From Massilia frigida (GTDB lineage: Bacteria; Pseudomonadota; Gammaproteobacteria; Burkholderiales; Burkholderiaceae_D), in assembly GCF_011682175.1 (NCBI RefSeq), contig NZ_WHJG01000017.1:1-64000 (forward strand): a stretch of DNA of 64,000 bases, in the 5' to 3' direction. The position numbers and the translations under genes were made by a program. Of this stretch, positions 34,710-47,101 are shown piece after piece; within the stretch, counting starts at the first letter, position 1, and the number at the start of each line of letters is the position of its first letter. The notes beneath the pieces were generated by a model that had not been told where the DNA came from, searched no databases, and worked only from the letters and a program-made list of their open reading frames with translations.

Positions 34710-35966
34710 TCAGCGCCCGTAGCGCGTCATCAGCAAGCCGTCGGTATCGATGTCCGGCGCCCGGCCCGACACCAGATCGGCCAGTACCCGCGCCGACCCG
34801 CACGACATGGTCCACCCCAGCGTCCCGTGCCCGGTATTGAGATACAGATTGCGAAACGGTGTCGGCCCGATCACCGGCGTACCGTCCGGCGTCATCGGAC
34901 GCAGGCCGCACCAGAAGGTCGCCTTGTCCACATCGCCCCCGCCCGGGAACAACTCGGTCACCGCGTGCACCAGGGTGGCACGCCGCGAGGCATGCAGGCG
35001 CAGGTCGTAGCCGGCGATTTCGGCCGTGCCACCGACCCGGATGCGCTCGCCCAAACGCGTGATACCGACCTTGTACGTCTCTTCCATGATGGTCGACTCG
35101 GGCGCGCTGGCGGCATCGATGATCGGCAGCGTGATCGAATAGCCCTTGACCGGATAGACCGGAATCCTGATTCCCAGGGGCTCGAGCATCAGCGGCGAAT
35201 AGCTCCCCATCGCCATCACGAAGGCATCGGCCCTGAGCTCCCCTTGCGAGGTCTCGACGGCGGTGATCGCATCGCCGTCGGCCACGAGGCGCCGGATCTC
35301 GACGTTATTGCGGAAAACGACGCCCTCCCCGACCGCCATCTGCGCCAGCGCCTGGGTGAACTTGAAGCAGTCGCCCGTTTCGTCGCCGGGCAGGTGCAGG
35401 CCGCCGACGATCTTGCCGCGCACCCGCGCCAGCGCCGGTTCGTCCACTTCGCAGCCGGCCGGATCGAGCAGCGCGTACGGCACGCCATAGCGCTTGAGCA
35501 CCGCGATGTCCTCCTGCGCTTCGTCGAGCTGGCGCGGATTGCGGAACACCTGCAAGGTGCCCTTGCTGCGGTGGTCGTAGGCGATGCCGGTCTCCTTGCG
35601 CAGCGCGATCAGCGAATCGCGGCTGTACTCGGCCAGGCGCACCATGCGGCTCTTGTTGACGGCGTAGCTGGCCGGATTGCAGTTGCCCAGCATCTGGAAC
35701 AGCCAGCGCCACATGCGCGGATCGAGCGAGGGACGGATCACCAGCGGGCTGTGACGCATGGCCAGCCAGCGCAGCGCCTTCATCGGCACGCCCGGAGCGG
35801 CCCATGGCGCCGCCATGCCCGACGAGACTTCGCCCGCGTTGGCGAAACTCGTTTCCAGGGCGGCGCCGCCCTGGCGCTCGATGACGGTCACTTCATGCCC
35901 GGCCTTGGCCAGGAAATAGGCCGACGTGGTACCGACCACGCCACTGCCCAAGACAATAATTTTCAC
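34710..35966 (-). CDS. dadA: D-amino acid dehydrogenase small subunit (FAD)
   Basis: This 418-residue flavoprotein opens with the dinucleotide-binding motif [21 protein letters not shown]. It has the DadA-typical [18 protein letters not shown] segment and the C-terminal substrate/FAD region [14 protein letters not shown] with [11 protein letters not shown]. DadA oxidises D-alanine and other D-amino acids at the membrane, passing electrons to the respiratory chain. No alanine racemase gene (dadX) is adjacent. It is preceded by mutT on the same strand at about 50 bases. Confidence 0.9.
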   Translation of the reverse strand: MKIIVLGSGVVGTTSAYFLAKAGHEVTVIERQGGAALETSFANAGEVSSGMAAPWAAPGVPMKALRWLAMRHSPLVIRPSLDPRMWRWLFQMLGNCNPASYAVNKSRMVRLAEYSRDSLIALRKETGIAYDHRSKGTLQVFRNPRQLDEAQEDIAVLKRYGVPYALLDPAGCEVDEPALARVRGKIVGGLHLPGDETGDCFKFTQALAQMAVGEGVVFRNNVEIRRLVADGDAITAVETSQGELRADAFVMAMGSYSPLMLEPLGIRIPVYPVKGYSITLPIIDAASAPESTIMEETYKVGITRLGERIRVGGTAEIAGYDLRLHASRRATLVHAVTELFPGGGDVDKATFWCGLRPMTPDGTPVIGPTPFRNLYLNTGHGTLGWTMSCGSARVLADLVSGRAPDIDTDGLLMTRYGR

Positions 35967-36015
35967 GAACTTCCTTGCGGTGCGTTATTGCGAAAGGGCA
36001 GAAAAAAGAACGTCG

Positions 36016-36426
36016 CTACGGATAGCGCAGCTGGTCGAGCCATTCGAGCAGCGGAATGGTGGCCGGCAGCAGCGGCGACACGCCGACCACGCCCTGCCAC
36101 GCAAAGGCCTGGCCTTCCAGGCTTTGCGGCTCGCCGCGCCATTCGCGGCTGATAAAGAAGTGCAGGCGCACGTGCGCGTGTTCGTACACGTGCTCCACTG
36201 CGCACCATTCGCTCGCGCTCAGGATATGAACGCCAAGCTCCTCGACGAATTCGCGTTTGAGCGCGTCGAGGATGGCTTCGCCGGTTTCTACTTTCCCACC
36301 CGGGAATTCCCAATAGCCGTCGTACGGTTTGCCGGCGGGACGCTGGCCAAGCAGCACGTCGCCATTGGGTTTCATCAAAATGCCGACCGCGACATCGATC
36401 GGCTTTTTCTTTATATGTTCACTCAT
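36016..36426 (-). CDS. mutT: NUDIX hydrolase, 8-oxo-dGTP diphosphatase MutT-like
   Basis: This 136-residue protein has a complete Nudix box (GGKVETGE...REFVEELG, with the RE and EE metal-binding glutamates). It begins VAVGILMKPNGDVLLGQRP as MutT does, and GYWEFPGG is typical. It sanitises oxidised dGTP. The ATG at 36426 overlaps the stop of the upstream ATPase gene (ATGA), so the two are coupled. Confidence 0.9.
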   Translation of the reverse strand: MSEHIKKKPIDVAVGILMKPNGDVLLGQRPAGKPYDGYWEFPGGKVETGEAILDALKREFVEELGVHILSASEWCAVEHVYEHAHVRLHFFISREWRGEPQSLEGQAFAWQGVVGVSPLLPATIPLLEWLDQLRYP

Positions 36427-37301
36427 TCAGGCAGCTTCCCCGCGTAATCCCTGGCGAACTGCCATGCCACCCGGCCCGAACGCGAACCGCGCTGCAGGGC
36501 CCATTGCAGGGCCTCCGCGCGGCTTTGTTCGATCTGCTGCGCGCTGCACCCGTAACTGGCCAGCCAGTGCGCCGCGATGCCAAGGTAGTCGTCCTGCTTG
36601 AACGGATAGAACGACAGCCACAGGCCGAAGCGCTCGGACAGCGAAATCTTCTCTTCCACCGTTTCGCCCGGATGCAGGTCGCCGTCGCCGTCATGCTTGT
36701 AGCTGGCGTTGTCGCTCATGCGCTCGGGCAGCAGGTGGCGCCGGTTCGAGGTGGCGTAGATCAGCACATTGTCCGACTGGGCCGCGATGGAGCCGTCGAG
36801 CGCCACCTTGAGCGCCTTGTAACCGCCCTCGCCTTCTTCGAACGAGAGGTCGTCGCAAAAAATGATGAAGCGCTCCGCACGCCCCGCCACCAGATCGACG
36901 ATGTCGGGCAGTTCGGCCAGGTCGGCCTTGTCGACTTCGATCAGGCGCAGGCCGTCGGCGGCGAACTGGTTCAGGCAAGCCTTGATCAGGGACGACTTGC
37001 CGGTGCCGCGCGCGCCGGTCAGCAGCACATTGTTGGCCGGGCGGCCCTGCACGAACTGGCGCGTGTTGCGCTCGATCTGCAGCTTTTGCGGCGCCACATT
37101 GTGCAGGTCCGACAGCGCGATGCTTGATGCGTGCAGCACCGGCTGCAGGTAGCTCACGCCACTGCCGGCGCGCTTGCGCCAGCGGAAAGCGGTCGAGAGG
37201 CGCCAGTCCGGCTCGCGCGGATAGGCGGGCGGCAGCACCGCCTCGACCCGCTGCAGCAGCGCTTCGGCGCGCAGCAGGAACTGTTCGAGTGGGGTCGTCA
37301 A
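36423..37301 (-). CDS. DUF815 family ATP-binding protein
   Basis: This AAA-like ATPase of about 292 residues has Walker A TGARGTGKSSL and Walker B FIIFCDDLSFEEGE. Typical DUF815 segments are LHNVAPQKLQIERNTRQF, ATSNRRHLLPE and EKISLSERFGLWL. Its biochemical role is not established. The start is most likely a TTG at 37301 (TTPLEQFLLRAEA), eight bases past the argJ stop. The open frame to 37646 runs through argJ in another phase and is rejected. The argJ-DUF815-mutT order is common in betaproteobacteria. Confidence 0.87.
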   Translation of the reverse strand: MTTPLEQFLLRAEALLQRVEAVLPPAYPREPDWRLSTAFRWRKRAGSGVSYLQPVLHASSIALSDLHNVAPQKLQIERNTRQFVQGRPANNVLLTGARGTGKSSLIKACLNQFAADGLRLIEVDKADLAELPDIVDLVAGRAERFIIFCDDLSFEEGEGGYKALKVALDGSIAAQSDNVLIYATSNRRHLLPERMSDNASYKHDGDGDLHPGETVEEKISLSERFGLWLSFYPFKQDDYLGIAAHWLASYGCSAQQIEQSRAEALQWALQRGSRSGRVAWQFARDYAGKLPE

Positions 37302-37309
37302 GGCGCGGC

Positions 37310-38548
37310 TCAGGAACGGTAGTCGGCGTTGATGGTCACGTAGTCGTGCGACAGGTCGCAGGTCCAGACGGTGGCGCTGTGGGCGCCGCGCCCCAGACGC
37401 ACGCGCACCGTGATTTCGCTTTTTTGCATCACGCGCTGGCCGTCGGCTTCCTGGTAGGCCGGATTGCGCCCGCCGCTTTTCGCCACCAGCACGTCGTCGA
37501 GGTACAGATCGAGCTTGGTCACGTCGAGGTCGTCCACGCCGGCGTAGCCGATCGCGCACAGGATGCGGCCCAGGTTCGGGTCGGACGCGAAGAACGCGGT
37601 TTTCACCAGCGGCGAGTGGGCGATCGAGTAAGCGATCTTGCGGCATTCCTCCATCGAGCCGCCCTCTTCCACCGTGACGGTGATGAACTTGGTGGCGCCT
37701 TCGCCGTCGCGGATGATCATCTGCGCCAGCGAACGGGCGATCTCGGTCACGGCGGTTTTCAGTTCGGCGTATTCGGTCGAATCGGTGTTGGCGATGGCCA
37801 GGCTGCCGGTGCCGGTGGCGATCAGCATGAACGAATCGTTGGTCGAGGTGTCGCCGTCGATGGTGATGCAGTTGAACGAATGGTCGGCCGCGTGCTTGAC
37901 CAGTTCATTGAGCACGTCCTGCGAAACCTTGGCGTCGATCGCCAGGTAGCCCAGCATGGTCGCCATGTTCGGGCGGATCATGCCGGCGCCCTTGCTGATG
38001 CCGGTCATGGTGACGCTGTGGCCGCAGATGTCGACCGTGCGCGACGCCGCCTTCGGCTGGGTGTCGGTGGTCATGATCGCCTCGGCGGCGTTGAACCAGT
38101 TGTCGGCCTTCAGGTTGCCGATGGCCCCCGGCAGCGCGCCGACCACTTTCTCGAGCGGCAGCGGTTCGAGGATCACGCCGGTCGAAAACGGCAGGATCTG
38201 GTGCGGCTCGCAATCGAGCAGGCGCGCCAGCGCGGCGCAGGTGGCGTGGGCGCTGGCCAGCCCGGTCTCGCCGGTGCCGGCGTTGGCGTTGCCGGTATTG
38301 ACCACCAGCGCGCGGATCGGCGCGCCGCCCGCGGCCACGGCCGCCAGGTTGGCTTTGCTGACCTGCACCGGCGCGGCGCAGAAGCGGTTGGTAGTGAACA
38401 CGCCGGCCACGGTGGCCGTGTCGGCGAGCTTCATCACCAGGATATCTTTGCGGTTGGGCTTCTTGATGCCGGCTTCGGCAAAACCGATCTCGATCCCGTT
38501 GACGGGCTTCAGGTCGGCGGCGACGGGCAGAGGGGAATTAACGGCCAT
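37310..38548 (-). CDS. argJ: Bifunctional ornithine acetyltransferase / N-acetylglutamate synthase
   Basis: This 412-residue enzyme recycles the acetyl group in arginine synthesis. [15 protein letters not shown] and the self-cleavage site FSTGVILEP, with Thr as the new N-terminal nucleophile, are visible. The C-terminal half has [10 protein letters not shown]. Only the first ATG after the non-conserved upstream frame, at 38548 ([12 protein letters not shown]), gives the usual N-terminus. It heads the argJ-DUF815-mutT run. Confidence 0.95.
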   Translation of the reverse strand: MAVNSPLPVAADLKPVNGIEIGFAEAGIKKPNRKDILVMKLADTATVAGVFTTNRFCAAPVQVSKANLAAVAAGGAPIRALVVNTGNANAGTGETGLASAHATCAALARLLDCEPHQILPFSTGVILEPLPLEKVVGALPGAIGNLKADNWFNAAEAIMTTDTQPKAASRTVDICGHSVTMTGISKGAGMIRPNMATMLGYLAIDAKVSQDVLNELVKHAADHSFNCITIDGDTSTNDSFMLIATGTGSLAIANTDSTEYAELKTAVTEIARSLAQMIIRDGEGATKFITVTVEEGGSMEECRKIAYSIAHSPLVKTAFFASDPNLGRILCAIGYAGVDDLDVTKLDLYLDDVLVAKSGGRNPAYQEADGQRVMQKSEITVRVRLGRGAHSATVWTCDLSHDYVTINADYRS

Positions 38549-38778
38549 GGCGGATTCTCTAGCAGTGAAGTGGGAAGCCGCTATTGTAACGCTTGAAACG
38601 ATATGAGGGATGCAACTGCCGCAGCGCGGCAGGGAACACGTTTCCGCGCGCTCTTTCACGACGGCGGCCTGGTGGCCGGCGGCCACGCGATGTGTAACAA
38701 TATCAGTCCAGCATCGCCGTCGGCGTGGTCCGGCACGCCGCGAGAGCTGCCCGACCATCATCGATCCGAAGGACTGCC
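38549..38778. other. Divergent promoter region between argJ and the DUF4034 gene
   Basis: This 230-base gap holds no supported gene. It contains a 7-bp hairpin CTGCCGC-AGC-GCGGCAG (38616-38632) and must supply promoters in both directions. The strong ribosome site AAGGA at 38769-38773 belongs to the downstream TTG start. No clear sigma-70 boxes could be assigned with confidence. Confidence 0.4.
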
Positions 38779-40344
38779 TTGATTTTCCCGACCTTGTTTC
38801 CACGCGCGCGCCGGCCGGCCCGCTTCGCCCTCCTGCTGGCTTGTCTTGCCGCCCCCGCGTTCAGCCACGCCGGCGCGCAGCCGATCGCCAGGACGGCGGC
38901 ATCCGCCCAAGGCAGCGCCGATGGCGCCGACATGCGCGCGCGCGAAGCGCTGGCCAGCGAAACGAACCGTTACCTGCAGGCGTGCGATTACAAGGCCCTG
39001 GAAGCGCTGTATCAGCGAATCCGGGGCGCCGGCCAGCGCACCCCGAGCGGCATCTGGAAACAGGCGCTGTTCTACAACCAGCTGCGCGGATTCGGCCAGT
39101 GGAGCACCGATGCGGCGTATTGGGACACGGTGCAGACGCGGGTCAGGGCGTGGCGCAAGCAATATCCGACGTCGGTGCCGGCGCGCCTGTTCGAGGCCTA
39201 TATGCTGTTCAAGCGCGCCGAAGCGAACCGCGGTTCGGGCTACTACGACACGCTCACGGAACAGCAGCGGCGCGATCTCGGCGAGGGTTCGGCGGCGGCC
39301 ATGCGGGTGCTGGAAGCGGCGCAGGCGCTGGCCGCCAAGGCCGACGACGCGGAATGGCATCGCGCCATGCTCAATGTGTTCCCATACACGAACCAGTTCA
39401 CGCAAGCGCTTTACCAGGAAAAGATTGGCGCGGCGATGGTGCGCTATCCGCATTACCACGAAGCGTATTTCACGGCGGCGGGATTCTCGATGGCGCACTG
39501 GAACGGCGCGCCGGACGCGGTCGAGCAGCTCGCGCTTAGCCTGAACAAGGCCGGCGGCAAGGAACAGGGCGCAATGTATGCGCGCCTGTACTGGTACATG
39601 GACCAATCGGCCTACAAGGGAAAAATCTTCGAGCGCAGCCAGGCCGACTGGCCGACCATGCGCGCCAGCTTCGAGACCCTGGTCGCGCAGTATCCGGACC
39701 CGTGGAACCTGAACGCGTACGCTTATTTCGCCTGCCTGGCCAACGATGCCGGCGCCATGGCGCCCGTGCTGGCGCGCCTCGGCCAGCAGGTCGACCTGCG
39801 CGCCTGGGGCGAGCATGGCGCGGCGACCCATGCCCGCTGCGCCGCCATCACGGTGGCCGATCCGCACTTCGACAGCAAGCAGGCTGCCGCGCGCAAGGTG
39901 CGCCTGCGGCGGCTGCTCGGCGAGACGATGCAATACGCCGCGGCCCAGCGTGCCCGCAAGGAGTACAAGGAAGAACTGGAAACACTGCACAAGGCCGAGG
40001 AGCTGGACCGCGCCATGGGCTGGGTCAGCATGCCGGTGCAGTACAAGCTCGCGCTCGCCTTCTTCACGCTGAAACGCTATGAGGAAGCCGTCAGCGCCCT
40101 CAGCGCCGGCCTGGGGGCGCAAGCCGCGTTTCCGGACGCGTACTGGATGCGCGGCCGGGCGCTCGAAGCGCTGGGCCGCAAGGACCAGGCGCGCGACGAT
40201 TTCGACAAGGGCGCGCGCTACCTGCGCCAGGCCCTGCCGGGAGCGTGGGCCGGCCTGAACGCGACCCAGCGCGCCAACGTCGCGGAGATGCAACGCAAGT
40301 TCCTGGAATACGGCTTCGAGACCCCGAGCTTTCCCGCAAACTGA
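38779..40344 (+). CDS. Exported DUF4034-like protein with TPR-like C-terminus
   Basis: The product has about 521 residues. Its N-terminal segment ([20 protein letters not shown]) looks like a signal peptide after a basic start. An alpha-helical body follows ([50 protein letters not shown]). The C-terminal TPR-like repeats are near 420-500 ([42 protein letters not shown]). The pattern matches DUF4034 proteins of unknown function. A TTG start at 38779 is supported by AAGGA five bases upstream; an upstream frame from 38725 lacks this. It opens an accessory block between argJ and secA. Confidence 0.65.
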   Translation: MIFPTLFPRARRPARFALLLACLAAPAFSHAGAQPIARTAASAQGSADGADMRAREALASETNRYLQACDYKALEALYQRIRGAGQRTPSGIWKQALFYNQLRGFGQWSTDAAYWDTVQTRVRAWRKQYPTSVPARLFEAYMLFKRAEANRGSGYYDTLTEQQRRDLGEGSAAAMRVLEAAQALAAKADDAEWHRAMLNVFPYTNQFTQALYQEKIGAAMVRYPHYHEAYFTAAGFSMAHWNGAPDAVEQLALSLNKAGGKEQGAMYARLYWYMDQSAYKGKIFERSQADWPTMRASFETLVAQYPDPWNLNAYAYFACLANDAGAMAPVLARLGQQVDLRAWGEHGAATHARCAAITVADPHFDSKQAAARKVRLRRLLGETMQYAAAQRARKEYKEELETLHKAEELDRAMGWVSMPVQYKLALAFFTLKRYEEAVSALSAGLGAQAAFPDAYWMRGRALEALGRKDQARDDFDKGARYLRQALPGAWAGLNATQRANVAEMQRKFLEYGFETPSFPAN

Positions 40345-40384
40345 GGCACAGCGATGCGGTTTGTGGCTTAACGACAACCTTAAA

Positions 40385-40431
40385 AATGCTTAATGACAAG
40401 TAAAGTCATTTGCTTGATAATGTTAAGCATT
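40385..40431. promoter_or_regulatory. Nested inverted repeats upstream of the YdgA-like gene
   Basis: AATGCTTAA (40385-40393) and TTAAGCATT (40423-40431) are perfect 9-base inverted repeats 29 bases apart. Inside, AATGAC (40392-40397) pairs with GTCATT (40405-40410). The AT-rich element is directly upstream of the GTG at 40453 and downstream of the DUF4034 stop. It may be an operator for the first gene or a structured 5' leader. Confidence 0.4.
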
Positions 40432-40452
40432 AACTATTTATCAATCAATCCA

Positions 40453-41757
40453 GTGAAAAAACTTCTCCTTTGCACAGCCCTGCTGGCCTCCTTCCCCGCC
40501 TTTGCCGCGCAACGTCCCGTCGCCGCCAAGGCGCCCGTGGTCAAGATCGAATCGAACATGGGCGCTGCCGTCTCGGCGGCAGCGGACGAACTCGAACGGA
40601 ATTTCTATTGGGCCAAGGGTAGTCCGATTCCCATTTTCGACAAGCTGGCGGTGTTCGAGTTCTCCGCGCCGACTGCCGCGAAACTGAAAACCGTGTTCGG
40701 ATCGGCACGGCCGTACACCGTGACGCGCGCGCCGGCCGCAGGCGGCATGGTCGGCTTCGACATTGCGCTTCCGGCGCACAGCTATGCCGATTTGAACGAG
40801 CAGAACTGGTCGTGGGACGCGCTCAAGATGAACGTGGTGACCGATGATGCCGGCCGCACGATGACGGGCACCGGCAGCTGGCCACGCCTCACGGTCAACG
40901 TGAAAAGCGGCGACATCGTCGTCAACAACATGACCATGGAAACCAGCCAGCGCCGCAACAACGACGATGTGTGGCTCGGCACGGCGCGCGCGGACGTCAA
41001 GTCGATCGACGTGACCGGCAAAGATCAACCGGGCGCCGTGAAAATGGAAGGCCTGTCGGTCACGTCCGCAGTGTCCGAGAACGGCAAGGATTACGACCTC
41101 GGAAGCGACTTCGGCATCAAGCTGATCACGGTCATGGATGAAAAGATCGACGACCTGCGCATGTCGATGCGGATGACCAAGCTCGATATGATCTCGTTGG
41201 AGCAGTTGAGCAAAGCCATCCAAAAGTCGTCCAAGCCAGGCGGCGAGCCGAACCTGGACGATATCGCCCCCCAAGTCAAGGCCTTCGTCAAGGGCATGGC
41301 GGTACGCGGCACGGCCATCGAGATCACCGAGATGAGCGCCGGCTACCACGGCCATCGCGCCCTGATGAAGGGCAGCCTGGCAGTGGGCAAGACGGTCGAC
41401 AAGGATTTCAATTCGGCCACCGCCCTGATGAAAAAGCTGGACGGACGCTTTGAAATGCGCGTGCCGGTCGCGCTGGTCACCGCCATCGCGCGCAATGTGA
41501 CGCAGGCGCAGGCCACCCGGAAGGGCGAAACGCCGTCGCCGGAAATGCTGGACTCAACCGCCAAGAGCCTGTCCGACATGGCCGTGGACAAGGCGACGGC
41601 CGACGGCTATGCGCGCCTGGAAGACGGCGTACTGGTATCGGTCATTGAATTCAAGGCCGGCAAGCTGACCGTCAACGGCAAGGCAGTTGCCATCCCGACG
41701 GGCGACAAAAAGCCCGCCGCGGCCACCAAAAAGCCGGCCAAGCGCCGCGCCAAGTAA
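40453..41757 (+). CDS. YdgA-like DUF945 family exported protein
   Basis: The product has about 434 residues. An N-terminal signal (KKLLLCTALLASFPAFA) is followed by a beta-rich repeat-like body (TVNVKSGDIVVNNMTMET, VKMEGLSVTSAVSE, MRMTKLDMISLEQLS) and a basic Ala/Lys-rich tail ending KKPAKRRAK. This resembles YdgA/DUF945 proteins, periplasmic or membrane-associated proteins of poorly known role. The GTG at 40453 places the signal peptide at the start; the frame is open to 40393 with no better ribosome site. It is convergent with the small secreted protein gene. Confidence 0.65.
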   Translation: MKKLLLCTALLASFPAFAAQRPVAAKAPVVKIESNMGAAVSAAADELERNFYWAKGSPIPIFDKLAVFEFSAPTAAKLKTVFGSARPYTVTRAPAAGGMVGFDIALPAHSYADLNEQNWSWDALKMNVVTDDAGRTMTGTGSWPRLTVNVKSGDIVVNNMTMETSQRRNNDDVWLGTARADVKSIDVTGKDQPGAVKMEGLSVTSAVSENGKDYDLGSDFGIKLITVMDEKIDDLRMSMRMTKLDMISLEQLSKAIQKSSKPGGEPNLDDIAPQVKAFVKGMAVRGTAIEITEMSAGYHGHRALMKGSLAVGKTVDKDFNSATALMKKLDGRFEMRVPVALVTAIARNVTQAQATRKGETPSPEMLDSTAKSLSDMAVDKATADGYARLEDGVLVSVIEFKAGKLTVNGKAVAIPTGDKKPAAATKKPAKRRAK

Positions 41758-41824
41758 GCAGCACGCAGCAAGCGGCGGCCATCGTCCGATGGCCGCCTCC
41801 ACCCCGCCTTCTTTTCAACATGTT

Positions 41825-41858
41825 ACCCCAGCCGGCGCGCTAGCGCGCCGGCTGGGGT
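41825..41858. terminator. 34-base perfect palindrome between convergent genes
   Basis: The segment is completely self-complementary around a central CTAG (15 bp on each side of the centre, then the central four bases). It sits between the YdgA-like gene and the convergent small secreted protein gene, and contains the latter's last codons and its TAG stop (41842-41840). In RNA it would form a very stable hairpin on either strand, but no long T tract follows. It could be a bidirectional terminator or a cruciform-forming site. Confidence 0.6.
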
Positions 41859-42106
41859 GGCGCCACGGCAGCCAACTTGCGGCCCGAGCTGGACCATACC
41901 TGCATGCATGCCGACCCGGTCCAGCTGGTTGCATCCGGACAGCTGCACTGGTTTCCTTCCAAGGTACTATTGGCCGGGCACTGCAGGCCGCTGCGTTGGG
42001 CGTGCGCACCGGCGCCGCTCTGTGAAGATGGCGACGGGACCACGCCCCCCACCACCGCGAGCAGCAGGCATGCCGAGACAGCAACAGCGGCAAAAATGGC
42101 TTTCAT
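41840..42106 (-). CDS. Small secreted protein with four cysteines
   Basis: This 88-residue protein starts with a clear signal peptide (KAIFAAVAVSACLLLAVVGG). After cleavage it has a short region with Cys in LQCPANSTLEGNQCSCPD and GSACMQVW, a pattern of paired cysteines likely to form disulfides. AGGAGGT lies five bases before the ATG and strongly supports translation. I do not recognise a family. Its 3' end is embedded in a 34-base palindrome. Confidence 0.65.
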   Translation of the reverse strand: MKAIFAAVAVSACLLLAVVGGVVPSPSSQSGAGAHAQRSGLQCPANSTLEGNQCSCPDATSWTGSACMQVWSSSGRKLAAVAPPQPAR

Positions 42107-42243
42107 AACGACCTCCTGGTTGGCAATGAAACCTAACCATTGCAGGAAGCGCGCTTGCTATTGTTGCGTGTCATCAACTCAAACCGATCTTACTCACCAG
42201 CAATGCCACCAGCGTGGCGCCGGTACGACGCCGGCCGCTCCCG

Positions 42244-43020
42244 TCAACCGCCTGCGCCAACGGCGCAGCTGTTGCCGATACGGGTCCAGCGCACCCGCTG
42301 GCGCGCCTGCGTGGCCACCGACTTGCCCGATTGCGCCATCGTCGCGCGCACCGCCGCCGCTTCATTCGGCGTTTTCGCTTCGCGCAGCGCCTTCGCGTAC
42401 TGCACGTTGACCGCTACCTGCTTTTCCGCCAGTTCGCGCTGAAGGCGCGGCAGGTCGCGCAGTTGCTGCGCCGCCTTGGCGCGCGCCTCCGGTGTCTTGC
42501 CTTCGGCCGCTTCGCGTTCAAGCACGGGACGCATCCATGCCAGGTCCGCAGCGGGGTCGCCGGCGCGGGTGGCGCTGACGGTATCGTATTCCCACGTGAC
42601 CTTGTCGATGCGGCGGATGGTGAGCGTGACCACCGCCGCCGGACAGTTCGCCGTATGCACCAGCACCCCATCCGCGCCGACCTCGCTGGACTGGTCCGGA
42701 CAGGACGCCAGTGCCACCGCCGACGAATACAGCGCATCCGAGATCCGGCGCGGCCGGATGCAGTGCGTGACCGGGCCTTTGCCTTCATACACCTTCTCGC
42801 CCGAGTCGGCCCCGGCGACGCGCTCGCGCCGCACGATGTCGCCATTGGCGCCATCGACCCGCGTGTCGACCCGGTTGGCCGGCGCCGGCGCCGGGATGCT
42901 GCTGGTCGACGCCGAATCGAGCCGGTACAAGCCGGCCGGCGGCAGGATTTGCTCGAGCGCCGGCGCGCAAGCGGCGCTACCGGCCAGCAGGGCGCCCACT
43001 ATCGTCAATGGGATACGCAT
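42244..43020 (-). CDS. Putative lipoprotein of unknown function
   Basis: This 258-residue protein has the N-terminal signal RIPLTIVGALLAGSAAC, a lipobox with Cys18. A beta-rich middle contains cysteines (THCIRPRR, ALASCPD, VHTANCP) and TWEYDTVSA. The helical Arg/Ala/Gln-rich C-terminal part has the tract RDLPRLQRELAEKQVAV. It is weakly reminiscent of DUF3617-type proteins, but no firm family call is made. Its start overlaps the stop of the OmpA-like gene upstream by one base (TGATG), so the two are coupled and probably act in the envelope together. Confidence 0.6.
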   Translation of the reverse strand: MRIPLTIVGALLAGSAACAPALEQILPPAGLYRLDSASTSSIPAPAPANRVDTRVDGANGDIVRRERVAGADSGEKVYEGKGPVTHCIRPRRISDALYSSAVALASCPDQSSEVGADGVLVHTANCPAAVVTLTIRRIDKVTWEYDTVSATRAGDPAADLAWMRPVLEREAAEGKTPEARAKAAQQLRDLPRLQRELAEKQVAVNVQYAKALREAKTPNEAAAVRATMAQSGKSVATQARQRVRWTRIGNSCAVGAGG

Positions 43021-44027
43021 CAGCGCACCACCATTTCAACGCGGCGGTTGCGCGCACGCCCGGTGTCGTCGGCGTTATTCGCCGCCGGCGCCAGGTTGGC
43101 GACGCCGTGCGGCTGCATGCGCGCGGGCGCGATCCCGTACTGCCCACTTAAAGCCTCCACCACCGCCTGCGCGCGCTTGCGCGACAGCGCAAGGTTGGCA
43201 TCGACCGCGCCCTGGTTATCCGTGTGCCCGACGATGAACACGTTCACGCCCGGGTCGTTCTTGAGCGATTTGGCCATTTGTTCGAGCGTGTCCTTCGATT
43301 CCGGCTTGATCACAGCCTTGTTGGTATCGAACAGAATGCCGTACAGGGCGATGCGGCCATCCTTCCTGAGCGCGGCGCCAATGGCGCTGGCGTCGACCGT
43401 CACGTTGCCCTGTTCGACCCTGGCAGCCTCGATCACCTGCATGAATTGCTGGGCGCGGCCCTGGACGTTGGCGTCGCTCTCCTCGCCCGTGCGCAACGCG
43501 ATCTGCACATCCACCGCGCCCGCTGGCGCGTCCTTGCGCGCATGGATGTAGTGGAAGCCCGGCTTGTATTCGAACAGGCGGATCACATAGGCATCGCTCT
43601 GGCCATTGTCGGCCCATTGCGCGCCCTGGGCCCAGCGCACGATCTTCGACTGCGTGCGGTCTTTCTCGCACTGGGCTGCCTCGCATTCGTACAAGGTGTC
43701 GAAGCCGGCGCCGCGCAGCGCGGCCTGGTAGTTGCGGAAGATCTCCAGCGATCCGCGTCCCTTCGGTCCGAAATACATCCGGTTCGAGATCTTGCCTTCG
43801 ACCGTTTTTTCGACCGGGCCGTTCTTACCGGCGACCAGCGTGCGCGCGCTGGCGTAGCTTTCTTCGCCATGCAGGTACAAGGTGGAGCCGGCGTAGCGCG
43901 ACAGCAGCGGATGGTCGGCGCCGCCGGGGCGGTCGGCGTCGTATTTTCCCGCCTGCGCCAGCGGCGACGACAGGATGAGTGCGAGCGCACACGCCGTCAG
44001 GGCGTTGCGGTGAACCGGATAGGACAT
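43020..44027 (-). CDS. DUF4892-OmpA family outer-membrane/periplasmic protein
   Basis: This 335-residue protein has a signal peptide (ALTACALALILSSPLAQA) and an N-terminal DUF4892-like region (ADHPLLSRYAGSTLY, KIVRWAQG, YVIRLFEYKPG). The C-terminal OmpA peptidoglycan-binding domain has LYGILFDTNKAVIKPES, VFIVGHTDNQG, LSRKRAQAVVEAL and NRRVEMVV. OmpA domains anchor proteins to peptidoglycan through the diaminopimelate site (TDN and R motifs, both present). A strong AAGGAG precedes the ATG. It is coupled to the lipoprotein gene downstream. Confidence 0.85.
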   Translation of the reverse strand: MSYPVHRNALTACALALILSSPLAQAGKYDADRPGGADHPLLSRYAGSTLYLHGEESYASARTLVAGKNGPVEKTVEGKISNRMYFGPKGRGSLEIFRNYQAALRGAGFDTLYECEAAQCEKDRTQSKIVRWAQGAQWADNGQSDAYVIRLFEYKPGFHYIHARKDAPAGAVDVQIALRTGEESDANVQGRAQQFMQVIEAARVEQGNVTVDASAIGAALRKDGRIALYGILFDTNKAVIKPESKDTLEQMAKSLKNDPGVNVFIVGHTDNQGAVDANLALSRKRAQAVVEALSGQYGIAPARMQPHGVANLAPAANNADDTGRARNRRVEMVVR

Positions 44028-44071
44028 GAGAGGCTCCTTGAATGGATGGCGATGTAATCTGATGCGGGCGT

Positions 44072-44107
44072 AAAAAAAGGGAGGCGGAACATCACGTTCT
44101 GCCTCCC
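44072..44107 (-). terminator. Intrinsic terminator of secA
   Basis: On the minus strand a 12-base stem (GGGAGGC-A-GAAC with GTTC-C-GCCTCCC, one A-C mismatch, 5-base loop) is followed by seven T residues (44078-44072), 21 bases after the secA stop. Confidence 0.9.
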
Positions 44108-44128
44108 CTTCTGGTCATGCCGGGCGCT

Positions 44129-46876
<2,748 letters not shown>

Positions 46877-47101
46877 GCTTGAATTCTTGAAAAAAACGCC
46901 GCAAAAAGAAGCCGTAATGATAGCAAAAACATATCATCCAACGGCCGACTATGGCAAAAAGACTGTGATTTTATCATGCGATCTTGCCACACTTGGGGTT
47001 ATTGGCCCGGAACTCAAGAGGCAAGGTCAAAACAAAGTTAATAAAATGACTCCGACAAGGCGTTCTGGCGGGGCGCCGCGCGCTGTGATATGTTGCGCCT
47101 T

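Noticed and set aside
36423-37646. The longer start of the DUF815 ATPase extending about 115 residues into argJ.
   Set aside because: The added residues are Arg/Pro/Gly-rich out-of-phase argJ sequence; the TTG at 37301 gives the family length.
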